From NCBI GenBank assembly GCA_947455725.1, contig CANGPL010000032.1, positions 1 through 32,569 on the forward strand: DNA of 32,569 nucleotides. The letters are read 5' to 3'. Of the stretch, positions 24,573 through 32,469 are shown in pieces. Below the pieces are notes generated by a model that worked only from the letters and a program-made list of their open reading frames with translations, had not been told where the DNA came from and ran no database searches. Made by a program: the position numbers and the translations under genes. This DNA comes from Hyphomicrobiales bacterium (GTDB lineage Bacteria; Pseudomonadota; Alphaproteobacteria; Rhizobiales; Beijerinckiaceae). Position 1 is the stretch's first letter; each line of letters opens with the position of its first letter.

Positions 24573-25484
24573 CTAGGCCCGACGCCATTCGGCAAGTCCG
24601 ATACCGCCAAGCACGAGCAACAGGGCCAACGCGTGAAACGGATGAAACACTTCGCCTAGAACGATAATCGCAATGATCGGCCCGAAAATCGGCACCAAAT
24701 TCGTAAAAACCGATGCGCGACTCGGCCCGATCAAATCGACCGCGCGCAGGAAGAACAGTTGAGCAAGCAAAGAAGGCCCGATGGTGATGAAGGCCAAAAG
24801 CTCCCAGCCGCGTAAGGTTGGCCATTGCGTTTCGCCATTTGCCATTTCCCAACCAATCAACGGGACCGCGGCAAAAAAAGCTGCGACCGCCAAAATCGCA
24901 AAAAATCCAATGCCGGAAACTTTTGGGCGATTGCGAAGCGTCAAAGTGAAAACAGCATAGAGCAAGCAGGCGACGATCAACCAAATATCGCCAATATTAA
25001 ATGAAAGGCTCATCAGCGTGTCCCAATCGCCTTTGGAAGCGACCGTCATGACGCCAGCCAGCGTCAGAAGAATACCGCAAGCCCCCAAAAGCGTGATGCG
25101 CGTCCGATGAAAAGCGAGCGCACCGATAAGCGTAAAAATCGGCAGCGATCCTTGTAAAATCGTCATATTCACGCCGCTTGTATGGTGGGCGGCGAGATAA
25201 AAAAGCGCATTAAACGCGGTGAAGCCAAACACGCCGCCAAAAGCCACGAGCCAAAGATGGTGCTTAAGTACCTGCCAATCCTGCGCGATTTGCTTATGGG
25301 CGAAGGTAAACAGTAAAATAGATGCCAAAAACCAGCGTAACGAGACGATAACCATCGGTGAAATTTCACCGATAGCAAGACGGCCCGCAATTCCGTTCGC
25401 GCTCCACATCAGCGTGGTGAGGATAAGCAGCAAATAGGGGTTGGCGCCGAGCTTACGAAGGAAGGCTGGAATTTTTAAGGACAT
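24573..25484 (-). CDS. EamA-family (DMT superfamily) transporter
   Basis: A 303-residue inner-membrane protein with about ten hydrophobic helices arranged as two EamA repeats: PYLLLILTTLMWSANGIAGRLA opens the first, and the second runs from about residue 150 and ends SVFTNLVPIFGPIIAIIVLGEVFHPFHALALLLVLGGIGLAEWR, the characteristic final helices. Substrate unknown; members export amino acids or metabolites. ATG 25484 is preferred to a TTG at 25520. Convergent with cysG, 5 bases apart. An EamA gene near purA and rpoH is, from memory, a common arrangement in Hyphomicrobiales-type genomes. Confidence 0.88.
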   Translation of the reverse strand: MSLKIPAFLRKLGANPYLLLILTTLMWSANGIAGRLAIGEISPMVIVSLRWFLASILLFTFAHKQIAQDWQVLKHHLWLVAFGGVFGFTAFNALFYLAAHHTSGVNMTILQGSLPIFTLIGALAFHRTRITLLGACGILLTLAGVMTVASKGDWDTLMSLSFNIGDIWLIVACLLYAVFTLTLRNRPKVSGIGFFAILAVAAFFAAVPLIGWEMANGETQWPTLRGWELLAFITIGPSLLAQLFFLRAVDLIGPSRASVFTNLVPIFGPIIAIIVLGEVFHPFHALALLLVLGGIGLAEWRRA

Positions 25485-25546
25485 GACCAGCGTTTTGGAC
25501 TGGTTTGTGGCGGCGGGCAAGTGTTGCTAAATAAGGCATAGAAAAC

Positions 25547-25562
25547 AGCATCAATTGATGCT
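25547..25562. promoter_or_regulatory. 16-bp perfect palindrome, probable VapB operator
   Basis: AGCATCAATTGATGCT is a perfect palindrome ending 27 bases before the vapB ATG. VapB-VapC complexes usually bind such palindromes over their own promoter. The position fits; binding is inferred. Confidence 0.7.
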
Positions 25563-25589
25563 ATTTTGACGCCGCAGAGGAAGAAGTTT

Positions 25590-25787
25590 ATGCGCACCAC
25601 CATTGCGATCGACGATCAGCTTATCGATAAAGCCCGTAGCTTGACGGGTTTGGTTGAGACGAGCGCGCTTGTCCGAGAGGGGCTCAAAGCCATTATTGAA
25701 CGCGAAAGCGCAAGACGCCTTGCTCTGCTTGGCGGCACCGAGCCGGAGGCAGTGGTTACGCCACGGCGGCGTTCAACACCACAATGA
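25590..25787 (+). CDS. vapB: VapB-type antitoxin
   Basis: A 65-residue protein starting MRTTIAIDDQLIDKARSLTG, the short N-terminal DNA-binding motif of the VapB family (PF09957 type). A helix with SALVREGLKAIIERESARRLALLGG follows, then a basic C-terminal tail that would neutralise the toxin. GAGGAAG precedes the ATG; a TTG at 25566 in frame is less likely. The stop overlaps the vapC start as ATGA, the usual coupling in toxin-antitoxin pairs. Confidence 0.9.
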   Translation: MRTTIAIDDQLIDKARSLTGLVETSALVREGLKAIIERESARRLALLGGTEPEAVVTPRRRSTPQ

Positions 25788-26152
25788 TCTTGGCAGATAC
25801 ATCGGTCTGGATTGATCATTTGCGATCAAAAGACCTCACGCTTTCGACGCTGTTAGAGCGAAGCGAAATTATTACTCATGCCGATATTATCGGTGAAATT
25901 GCGCTTGGCTCGCTGCGGCAGCGCGAATTGATCCTTGAAAGCCTCGATAACTTGCCCCGATTGGAAAAGGCGCGTGATCAAGAGGTTCGTCATCTGATTG
26001 ATCGAGAAAAATTGTTTGGCCGAGGCATTGGATATGTTGACGCTCAGTTGATCGCGGCAACCCGTCTGAAGCCGGGAACGAAGATTTGGACGAGAGACAA
26101 ACGGTTCAAACAAATCGCAGAAGAGCTAGGACTGGCGGCATCTGAAGCCTGA
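25784..26152 (+). CDS. vapC: VapC-type PIN-domain ribonuclease toxin
   Basis: A 122-residue PIN-domain protein; such toxins cut tRNA or rRNA when freed from antitoxin. All four catalytic acids are visible: D5 in MILADTSVWIDHL, E38 in IIGEIALGSL, D86 in GIGYVDAQLIAA and D105 in IWTRDKRF. Length is normal and nothing is truncated, so the toxin should be active. It overlaps vapB by 4 bases. Confidence 0.93.
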   Translation: MILADTSVWIDHLRSKDLTLSTLLERSEIITHADIIGEIALGSLRQRELILESLDNLPRLEKARDQEVRHLIDREKLFGRGIGYVDAQLIAATRLKPGTKIWTRDKRFKQIAEELGLAASEA

Positions 26153-26236
26153 CGCAAAATTTTTTCGCCGTTCCGATATTTCAAGCCGCATGATATCGAA
26201 GGCACCAATACAGATCTTGTCATTGGAAAACAGCCT

Positions 26237-27100
26237 ATGTCTCTCAGATTTCTCGTCATTGAAGGCAATGTTGAAGGACCGCGCGAACGCCATCGCGATA
26301 CCTATGGTAAAACCTATGCTGAATCCTATGGCTCTGTTTTGCAGCGGATCGAGAAAGATGCAGTCTATGATATCGCGCTGCCCGCCGATGAGGGCGCGAA
26401 TATTCCCGATGCAGCCGGGCTTGAAGGCTATGACGGTATTTTTCTAACGGGCTCGGCGCTCAATGCCTATCACGCGACGCCGGAAATTCTCCGCCAAGTC
26501 GAGCTCATGCGCGCGGCGTTTAAGTCGCATACGCCCGTTTTCGGCTCCTGCTGGGGACTGCAAATGGGTGCCATGGCCTCGGGCGGAGATGTACAAGCCA
26601 ATCCGCTTGGCCGTGAAGTCGGGATTGCGCGCCATATCGTCAAAACCGATGCCGGCCAAACCCATCCGCTGTTGCTAGGGCGCCCGGCTTCATGGGATGC
26701 GCCCGCAATCCATCTTGATCTGATCACAACGCTTCCCGATGATATTACGGTCTTGGCAAAAAATAACCTAACGCCCGTTCAGGCCGCCGAAATCCGGCAA
26801 GATGGCGGGGTGTTTTGGGGCGTGCAATACCACCCCGAATTTAGCCTCGTCGAATTGTCTGTGATCCTTGATCGCTATAAGCCGACTTTGCTGGCCGAGG
26901 GCTTTTTACGCTCTGAAGAGGAGCATGCCGCCTATGTGCAAGAGCTGCGTGCGATGGGCGAAGATCCGAACCGGTTCGATCTCGCATGGAAACACGGCAT
27001 AAATGCCGAAATTCTTCAAGAAGACCGTCGATTGACCGAAATTCGCAACTTTATCACCCATTATGTAAAGCCAACCAAATCGGCGCGTGGGCGGGCTTAA
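26237..27100 (+). CDS. Class I glutamine amidotransferase (GMP synthase-like GATase)
   Basis: A 287-residue stand-alone glutaminase-fold protein. The nucleophile C105 sits in VFGSCWGLQMGAMASGG, and the His-Glu pair in VQYHPEF (H199, E201), completing the Cys-His-Glu triad. N-terminal FLVIEGN and GYDGIFLTGSALNAY match the GATase1 GMPS-like subfamily. About 70 residues follow the domain. The real substrate is unknown: homologues are annotated loosely as GMP synthase-like or gamma-glutamyl hydrolases. The gene is 84 bases after vapC and 141 before purA, and its location beside purA does not by itself prove a purine role. Confidence 0.83.
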   Translation: MSLRFLVIEGNVEGPRERHRDTYGKTYAESYGSVLQRIEKDAVYDIALPADEGANIPDAAGLEGYDGIFLTGSALNAYHATPEILRQVELMRAAFKSHTPVFGSCWGLQMGAMASGGDVQANPLGREVGIARHIVKTDAGQTHPLLLGRPASWDAPAIHLDLITTLPDDITVLAKNNLTPVQAAEIRQDGGVFWGVQYHPEFSLVELSVILDRYKPTLLAEGFLRSEEEHAAYVQELRAMGEDPNRFDLAWKHGINAEILQEDRRLTEIRNFITHYVKPTKSARGRA

Positions 27101-27134
27101 GGTCGTTTCGCGGGGTTTTCCCAAACTTTCGGCC

Positions 27135-27221
27135 AAAGGGAATTTCCCTTTTGAAAAAAATACTCTATCAGTCTGCCGCAAGCCTCGGCCTTCCGACTTG
27201 CGGAGTGGACCGGGGCTTTTT
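27135..27221 (+). promoter_or_regulatory. purA leader with competing hairpins, possible attenuator
   Basis: First comes a perfect 17-base dyad AAAGGGAA-T-TTCCCTTT (27135-27151). Then two mutually exclusive stems follow: CCGCAAG (27176-27182) with CTTGCGG (27197-27203), and AAGCCTCGG (27180-27188) with CCGGGGCTT (27210-27218, one T-G wobble) followed by more T. The second looks like a Rho-independent terminator placed 20 bases before the purA ATG; the first would prevent it. This geometry suggests transcription attenuation but no known riboswitch class is recognised. Confidence 0.4.
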
Positions 27222-27241
27222 GCTGCCGAAAGGATGAGCGG

Positions 27242-28534
27242 ATGGGTAACGTAGTCGTTGTGGGCGCCCAATGGGGCGACGAAGGCAAAGGCAAATTGGT
27301 CGATTGGTTGTCGGAACAGGCCGATACGGTCGTCCGATTCCAAGGCGGGCACAATGCGGGCCATACGCTCGTCATCGGCGAGAATGTTTATAAGCTTTCT
27401 TTATTGCCCTCAGGCGTCGTTCGCCCCGGTAAGCTCGGTATTATCGGCAATGGCGTGGTGCTGGACCCCTATGCGCTTGCAGCCGAAATCGACCGTCTAG
27501 GCAAGCAAGGCGTCATCATCACGCGGGACAATCTGCGGGTTGCTGAAAATGCCGCGCTGATTCTGTCCGTGCATCGCGAATTGGATGGACTACGGGAATC
27601 GGGTCCCGCCGGCACCACGATTGGTACCACCAAACGCGGCATTGGTCCGGCTTACGAGGATAAAGTAGGCCGCAGAGCTATTCGCCTGATGGATTTGGCC
27701 GAGCCAGAAACATTGCCCGCCCGTGTTGAGCGTTTGCTGATGCACCACAATACGTTACGCCGTGGCGCGGGCCTTCCCGAGTTTGAAGCCGCTTCGATCA
27801 TCAAGGAATTGATGGAAATTGCGCCGCGCGTTCTGCCCTATTTGGATGTCGTATGGCGTCTGATGGATGACGAACGCCGCGCCGGTAAGCGGATCTTGTT
27901 TGAAGGCGCGCAAGGCGCTCTGCTCGATGTTGATCACGGCACCTATCCCTATGTCACATCCTCCAACACTGTATCCGGACAAGCCGCGACCGGCTCAGGC
28001 GTTGGACCAAGCCAAGTTGGTTATGTTCTCGGCATCGCCAAAGCCTATACGACGCGGGTCGGTGAAGGTCCCTTTCCTACCGAATTGAATGACGAAATTG
28101 GTGAACGCATCGGCGTTCGCGGCCATGAATTTGGTACCGTCACGGGACGCAAACGCCGTTGCGGATGGTTTGACGCGGTCTTGGTGCGGCAAACGGTTCG
28201 CACATCGGGCATTCATGGCATCGCGCTGACCAAGCTTGATATTCTGGATGGGTTCGACGAAATCAAAATTTGTACGGGCTATCGGCTCGATGGCAAGGAA
28301 ATTGATTATTTGCCCGCAAGCCAAGCGCAACAGGCCCGCGTTGAAGCCATTTACGAGACGTTCAAAGGCTGGGAAGGTGTCACGGGCGGTGCGCGTTCGT
28401 GGAAAGATTTACCCGCACAAGCCATCAAATATGTCCGCCGAATTGAAGAGTTGATTGGTGCACCCGTGGCGCTTGTTTCCACCAGCCCTGAGCGCGACGA
28501 CACAATCCTCGTTCAAAATCCATTTGAGGCTTGA
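27242..28534 (+). CDS. purA: Adenylosuccinate synthetase PurA
   Basis: Converts IMP and aspartate to adenylosuccinate with GTP, the first committed step to AMP. The 430-residue product opens [21 protein letters not shown] with the GTP-binding GDEGKGK (12-18) and catalytic region [12 protein letters not shown], and includes [38 protein letters not shown], the [15 protein letters not shown] segment and the LTKLDILDG guanine-binding motif. Length is normal. AAAGGATG precedes the ATG. A possible attenuator lies immediately upstream. Confidence 0.97.
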   Translation: MGNVVVVGAQWGDEGKGKLVDWLSEQADTVVRFQGGHNAGHTLVIGENVYKLSLLPSGVVRPGKLGIIGNGVVLDPYALAAEIDRLGKQGVIITRDNLRVAENAALILSVHRELDGLRESGPAGTTIGTTKRGIGPAYEDKVGRRAIRLMDLAEPETLPARVERLLMHHNTLRRGAGLPEFEAASIIKELMEIAPRVLPYLDVVWRLMDDERRAGKRILFEGAQGALLDVDHGTYPYVTSSNTVSGQAATGSGVGPSQVGYVLGIAKAYTTRVGEGPFPTELNDEIGERIGVRGHEFGTVTGRKRRCGWFDAVLVRQTVRTSGIHGIALTKLDILDGFDEIKICTGYRLDGKEIDYLPASQAQQARVEAIYETFKGWEGVTGGARSWKDLPAQAIKYVRRIEELIGAPVALVSTSPERDDTILVQNPFEA

Positions 28535-28566
28535 CGCTCTGACGCTTTCATCGTGAATACCGCGTG

Positions 28567-30117
28567 ATGGTCGATTATTACGCGCTGATCTCGCCTACGA
28601 TTGAGCCGCTTGCCGATGCCTCTCCGGAGGAACGGAAAGTGGTATATGATCGGTTGGTCACCATGCTTGACCAGCAATTGCGGGCGGCTGACCCACCGCG
28701 CAGTGATAAAGATATTCTAAAAGAGCGCATCAATCTTGAAGCTGCGATCCGTCGTGTCGAACGACGGATTCTGAGCAATCAAAAACAAAACGCGCCCAAG
28801 ACGCCTGATCAACCGATCATTCCGCCAAGCGCACCGGTCAAGGAAGTAACAGCGTCGCCATCGGCATACGAACCGATGGTCGTGCCGGAATCGCCGCAGC
28901 CGGAAGCCAGCGTGAAAGTCGAAACGCTGCCGAAAGCAGAGTGGCTATCGCCGAACGATCAGTTTCATGCACCGATTGGTGCACGGATAATGGTAGAGCA
29001 AAGCGGCATAACACTTCCGCAAGCCTCGTTTTGGCGCCCAGTCGAAATTGAACCAGAACCGGCTCCAGAAGAGCTATCGGAACGGCCTGTTTTTAAGCTG
29101 GCGCAAGACGAAACGCACGATGAGACCGATAGCGTTAGTCCCGTCGAACCCATCATCATTGAAACGATCAGCGATATCTCTACCGATGAAAGCGCAGCGA
29201 TCGTCGTCAACGAAATCGACACTCCGCCTGCGGATCGCGGGACTGATAGTCGACCAGGCGTCCCCACCGGTTTGGCAGCACATCGGCGCGGGTTTGGGCT
29301 ATCGACGCAGGCTAAAGGACTTTGGCTCCGTATTGGCATTATCGCACTGGTTATTTTGGCATTAACAGCAGCCATTGGCGGCGTTGCGGAATATCTGGCT
29401 CAACGCAGCGCCGAACGGTTGGCAAGCCGTGTCCAGACCCCGCAAACCGATGTGTCAACAACTGAACAAAAACTGACGGACCGGCTGCCCGTGGCTCCCG
29501 ATGAGCCATCAAAAACACAGACACCAGCGGCAGGTGTTGTACAAAACACGACTGATAATACGAATGATCAGGACATCCTGATTCAACGTGCCATTTTATT
29601 GGAGGAGCCACCCAATGGGGTTGGCGATCCAAAGCGAACGACAGGTAAAGTCAGCTGGAAGCTTGAAACCATTCGATCAACGCTCACGTCGTCATCGGAC
29701 CTGGGCGCACGGGCGACAATTGATCTTGGCGATGCAGGTTTAACCGCAAGTATCGTGTTTCGACGCAACCGCGATCAAACCTCCGCCAATACGCATCTTG
29801 TTGAAATAACGATGACGCCATTGGCCGATAACCCGAATGGCAAAGTGCGTGATATCAGTGTGCCGGAATTGCGCACGGATGAAAAATCGCGTGGGGCAAG
29901 CTTAGCAGGAATTGCCGTGCCGGTTTCGGACAACGTATTTCTGATTGGATTAAGTGGGCTGCCCGCAGACATGCAACGCAATATTGATCTTTTGCGAAGC
30001 AGAAACTGGTTCCTTGTTCCGATGCGCTATTCCAACGGAAAACGCGCTTTGCTGCTGTTTGAAAAAGGAAAGCCAGGCGAACGCGTCTTTGAAGACGCGA
30101 TGCAAACCTGGCAATGA
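28567..30117 (+). CDS. Single-pass membrane protein of unknown function between purA and rpoH
   Basis: A 516-residue protein I cannot name. Residues 1-75 (MVDYYALISPTIEPLADASP; ERKVVYDRLVTMLDQQLRAADPP; INLEAAIRRVERRI) form a helical domain resembling an N-terminal module that, from memory, recurs in alphaproteobacterial membrane proteins. Then comes a long Pro/Glu/Ser-rich acidic linker (about 80-240), one membrane helix at about 250-275 (LWLRIGIIALVILALTAAIGGVAEYL) and a C-terminal domain of about 200 residues with VSWKLETIRSTLTSSSDLGARATIDLGDAGLTASIVFRRN-type beta structure. N-terminal side probably cytoplasmic, C-terminal periplasmic (positive residues precede the helix). Start ATG 28567 rather than GTG 28564. 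It follows purA by 32 bases and converges on rpoH. Confidence 0.8.
   Translation: MVDYYALISPTIEPLADASPEERKVVYDRLVTMLDQQLRAADPPRSDKDILKERINLEAAIRRVERRILSNQKQNAPKTPDQPIIPPSAPVKEVTASPSAYEPMVVPESPQPEASVKVETLPKAEWLSPNDQFHAPIGARIMVEQSGITLPQASFWRPVEIEPEPAPEELSERPVFKLAQDETHDETDSVSPVEPIIIETISDISTDESAAIVVNEIDTPPADRGTDSRPGVPTGLAAHRRGFGLSTQAKGLWLRIGIIALVILALTAAIGGVAEYLAQRSAERLASRVQTPQTDVSTTEQKLTDRLPVAPDEPSKTQTPAAGVVQNTTDNTNDQDILIQRAILLEEPPNGVGDPKRTTGKVSWKLETIRSTLTSSSDLGARATIDLGDAGLTASIVFRRNRDQTSANTHLVEITMTPLADNPNGKVRDISVPELRTDEKSRGASLAGIAVPVSDNVFLIGLSGLPADMQRNIDLLRSRNWFLVPMRYSNGKRALLLFEKGKPGERVFEDAMQTWQ
30072..30112. repeat. Nested inverted repeats at the gene end before convergent rpoH
   Basis: An inner dyad CGCGTCTT-TG-AAGACGCG (30082-30099) is enclosed by GCCAGG (30072-30077) and CCTGGC (30107-30112), giving a compound hairpin just before the TGA stop. 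With rpoH ending 13 bases beyond on the other strand, it may act as a shared end signal, though no T-tract follows. Confidence 0.5.
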
Positions 30118-30130
30118 CCTCGTTACGAAT

Positions 30131-31051
30131 TTATCGCGCGGGGAGCGACAATGCAGCCGCCGCAGGTGGCGGCATCGTATCCCGCGCGAGCAGTTGTTCC
30201 TGAACCGCTTGCTGAACTTTTTCAAAAGCCCGAACTTCAATTTGACGCACGCGTTCGCGTGACACATCAAATTCTTCGGAAAGCTCTTCAAGCGTAATCG
30301 GATCTTCGGTTAAACGGCGCGCTTCAAAGATACGCCGTTCACGCGGATTAAGAACGGCCAGTGCGCTTTGCAACGCGGTGTGGCGCCAGGATGATTCCTG
30401 ATCATCGGCTAGAATGGTTTCCTGACTTGGCTTGTCGTCGACAAGCCAATCCTGCCACTCGCCATCCCCATCCGAATCCGTCCGCAAAGGTGAATTCAAA
30501 GATGAGTCGCCGCCCAAACGACGGTTCATCTCGACAACTTCCTGCTCTTCAACACCGAGTTTAGTCGCGATGATCTTGACCTGATCGGGGCGCAGATCAC
30601 CCTCACCAAGCGCCAAAATCTGGCTCTTCGCTTTTCTCAAATTGAAGAACAGTTTTTTCTGATTGGCGGTGGTGCCCATTTTAACAAGCGACCACGAGCG
30701 CAAAATATATTCCTGAATGGCGGCCTTGATCCACCACATCGCATAGGTGGCAAGGCGGAACCCTTTATCGGGCTCAAACCGCTTGACCGCCTGCATCAAG
30801 CCGACATTGCCCTCGGAAATGACCTCGCCAATCGGCAGGCCATAGCCGCGATAGCCCATGGCAATCTTTGCGACGAGCCGTAGATGGGATGTTACGAGTT
30901 TGTGCGCAGCCTCTGCATCATCATGCTCCCGCCAACGCTTGGCGAGCATGAACTCCTCTTGCGGCTGCAACATAGGAAAGCGACGGATCTCGGCCAAATA
31001 GCGCGCAAGACCGCCCTCCGCTGAAATCATGGGCATTGTTGATGATGCCAT
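30131..31051 (-). CDS. rpoH: RNA polymerase heat-shock sigma factor RpoH (sigma-32)
   Basis: Directs RNA polymerase to heat-shock promoters. The 306-residue product has region 1.2 (ARYLAEIRRFPMLQPQEEF), region 2 (LVTSHLRLVAKIAMGYRGYGLPIGEVISEGNVGLMQAVKRFEPDKGFRLATYAMWWIKAAIQEYIL), the RpoH box (NQKKLFFNLRKAKSQ) and region 4.2 helix-turn-helix (ITLEELSEEFDVSRERVRQIEVRAFEKV). The frame has an ATG at 31063, but the bases GGAGGACGAG just after it form an excellent ribosome site for the ATG at 31051 (MASSTMPM), so that start is preferred. It converges on the membrane-protein gene and lies downstream of rluD in the same direction, separated by about 138 bases. Confidence 0.95.
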   Translation of the reverse strand: MASSTMPMISAEGGLARYLAEIRRFPMLQPQEEFMLAKRWREHDDAEAAHKLVTSHLRLVAKIAMGYRGYGLPIGEVISEGNVGLMQAVKRFEPDKGFRLATYAMWWIKAAIQEYILRSWSLVKMGTTANQKKLFFNLRKAKSQILALGEGDLRPDQVKIIATKLGVEEQEVVEMNRRLGGDSSLNSPLRTDSDGDGEWQDWLVDDKPSQETILADDQESSWRHTALQSALAVLNPRERRIFEARRLTEDPITLEELSEEFDVSRERVRQIEVRAFEKVQQAVQEQLLARDTMPPPAAAALSLPAR

Positions 31052-31189
31052 CTCGTCCTCCATTTGTGGTGCCTAAAAGACACCCGTCAGATTAGCTTAC
31101 GGCCAACCTTCCGCTTGGATACATATAGTGCGCAAAAAAATGTCCGAAAGAGGGCAGACCCGCCAAATTTCTTGCATCAGTGCAAACGA

Positions 31190-32266
31190 CTAATTTAAGT
31201 TTCCGTTCAAAACTTTCATTAACGCCGCGAAATCCTGAGGCAACTCACTTTCAAAACGCAGCGTCTCTTTCGAACGCGGATGCATAAACCCAAGTTCCTT
31301 GGCATGCAGCGCCTGACGCGGAAAGGCCTCGACTGCCGCCCTTAACTCCCCGTCCAACCGGCTGGCTTTCGTACGAAATCCGGCCCCATAGACCGGATCT
31401 CCCACCAAAGCATGGCCAATATGGGCCATATGGACGCGAATTTGATGGGTACGGCCCGTCTCTAAGCGACAGGTGACCTGCGCAATCAGCGGCTCACCCT
31501 CGCGTCCCACAAACTGATCCTCAACGGTGAAATGGGTAATCGCCTCGCGGCCTTTGCCCGGTTTAACCACCGCCATTCGGTCGCGATGCGTAGTGGAGCG
31601 ATCAATCGGCGCGTCAATCACCCCATGGGCCCGCGATGGTACGCCCCATACCAGCGCCGTGTAAGCGCGTTGCAACGGGCCTGTACGACCGTGATCCGCA
31701 AATTGATCGGCCAAATGCTTATGAGCAGCATCATTTTTGGCGACAACAAGAAGGCCAGACGTGTCCTTATCCAAACGATGGACGATCCCGGGCCGTTTAA
31801 CGCCACCAATGCCCGACAGGCTATCCCCGCAATGCGCAATCAAAGCATTGACCAAGGTTCCGGTCGCATGGCCAGAGGCCGGATGAACAACGAGGCCAGC
31901 AGGTTTATCAATCACCAGAAGATCGTCGTCCTCATAAACAACCGTCAGCGGAATAGGCTCCCCAGCTGGCTCCGCAGGAACTGCCTCAGGCAGCTCAATC
32001 GACACGCGCAAGCCCGCACTCAGTTTTGTCTTGGGATCGGCAATTGTGCCATCATCAATTTTGATATGGCCCTCAAGAATGAGAGATTTCAGCCGCGTCC
32101 GCGAATGTTCAGGCAGGCGAATAGCCAAAAAGCGATCAAGCCGCTCCCCCGCCTCTTTTTCAGAGACAATAAGCTCCCCATCAACCGTAACGATAAAAGG
32201 CTCATCCTCAAGAGAGGCTGCGACCGGCGCGGGGGGATCTTCAACGAACATTCGATTTTTACGCAT
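31190..32266 (-). CDS. rluD: RluA-family 23S rRNA pseudouridine synthase (RluD type)
   Basis: Isomerises uridines in helix 69 of 23S rRNA during ribosome assembly. The 358-residue product has an S4-like domain (GERLDRFLAIRLPEHSRTRLKSLILEGHIKIDD), LLVIDKPAGLVVHPASGH, the catalytic-Asp motif GIVHRLDKDTSGLLVVAK, TGRTHQIRVHMAHIGHALVGDPVYG and a C-terminal ALHAKELGFMHP. RluD rather than RluA or RluC is from length plus the S4 domain and is moderately sure. The frame runs up to 32401, but that would start inside the tRNA-Glu gene; ATG 32266 or 32251 is plausible and neither has a clear ribosome site. Confidence 0.9.
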   Translation of the reverse strand: MRKNRMFVEDPPAPVAASLEDEPFIVTVDGELIVSEKEAGERLDRFLAIRLPEHSRTRLKSLILEGHIKIDDGTIADPKTKLSAGLRVSIELPEAVPAEPAGEPIPLTVVYEDDDLLVIDKPAGLVVHPASGHATGTLVNALIAHCGDSLSGIGGVKRPGIVHRLDKDTSGLLVVAKNDAAHKHLADQFADHGRTGPLQRAYTALVWGVPSRAHGVIDAPIDRSTTHRDRMAVVKPGKGREAITHFTVEDQFVGREGEPLIAQVTCRLETGRTHQIRVHMAHIGHALVGDPVYGAGFRTKASRLDGELRAAVEAFPRQALHAKELGFMHPRSKETLRFESELPQDFAALMKVLNGNLN

Positions 32267-32393
32267 AGCCAGCCAGTTAGCACAGACCCAAGCGATGAGG
32301 CGACCCAAATCGGAGGGTAGATTGCAAAAGACCGTCGTTTGACGACATGAGTGATGAAGCCTATAGGACAGGCACCGGCCTAAAGCGCTCTTA

Positions 32394-32469
32394 GCTCCCA
32401 TCGTCTAGTGGCCCAGGACGTCGCCCTCTCACGGCGAAAACAGGGGTTCGACTCCCCTTGGGAGCGCCA
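32394..32469 (+). tRNA. tRNA-Glu (CTC anticodon)
   Basis: A complete 76-nt cloverleaf including encoded CCA: acceptor GCTCCCA paired with TGGGAGC, anticodon stem CGCC/GGCG with loop CTCTCAC carrying CTC, T arm CAGGGGTTCGACTCCCCTT with the invariant GGTTCGA. It resembles bacterial tRNA-Glu. It is divergent from rluD. Confidence 0.95.

Noticed and set aside
31532-32320. 262-codon open frame on the plus strand opposite rluD
   Set aside because: Arg/Asn/Gln-rich shadow of the strongly supported rluD on the other strand, with no domain signature.
32267-32401. 45-residue extension of RluD to 32401
   Set aside because: It would begin within the tRNA-Glu gene and precede the usual N-terminus.
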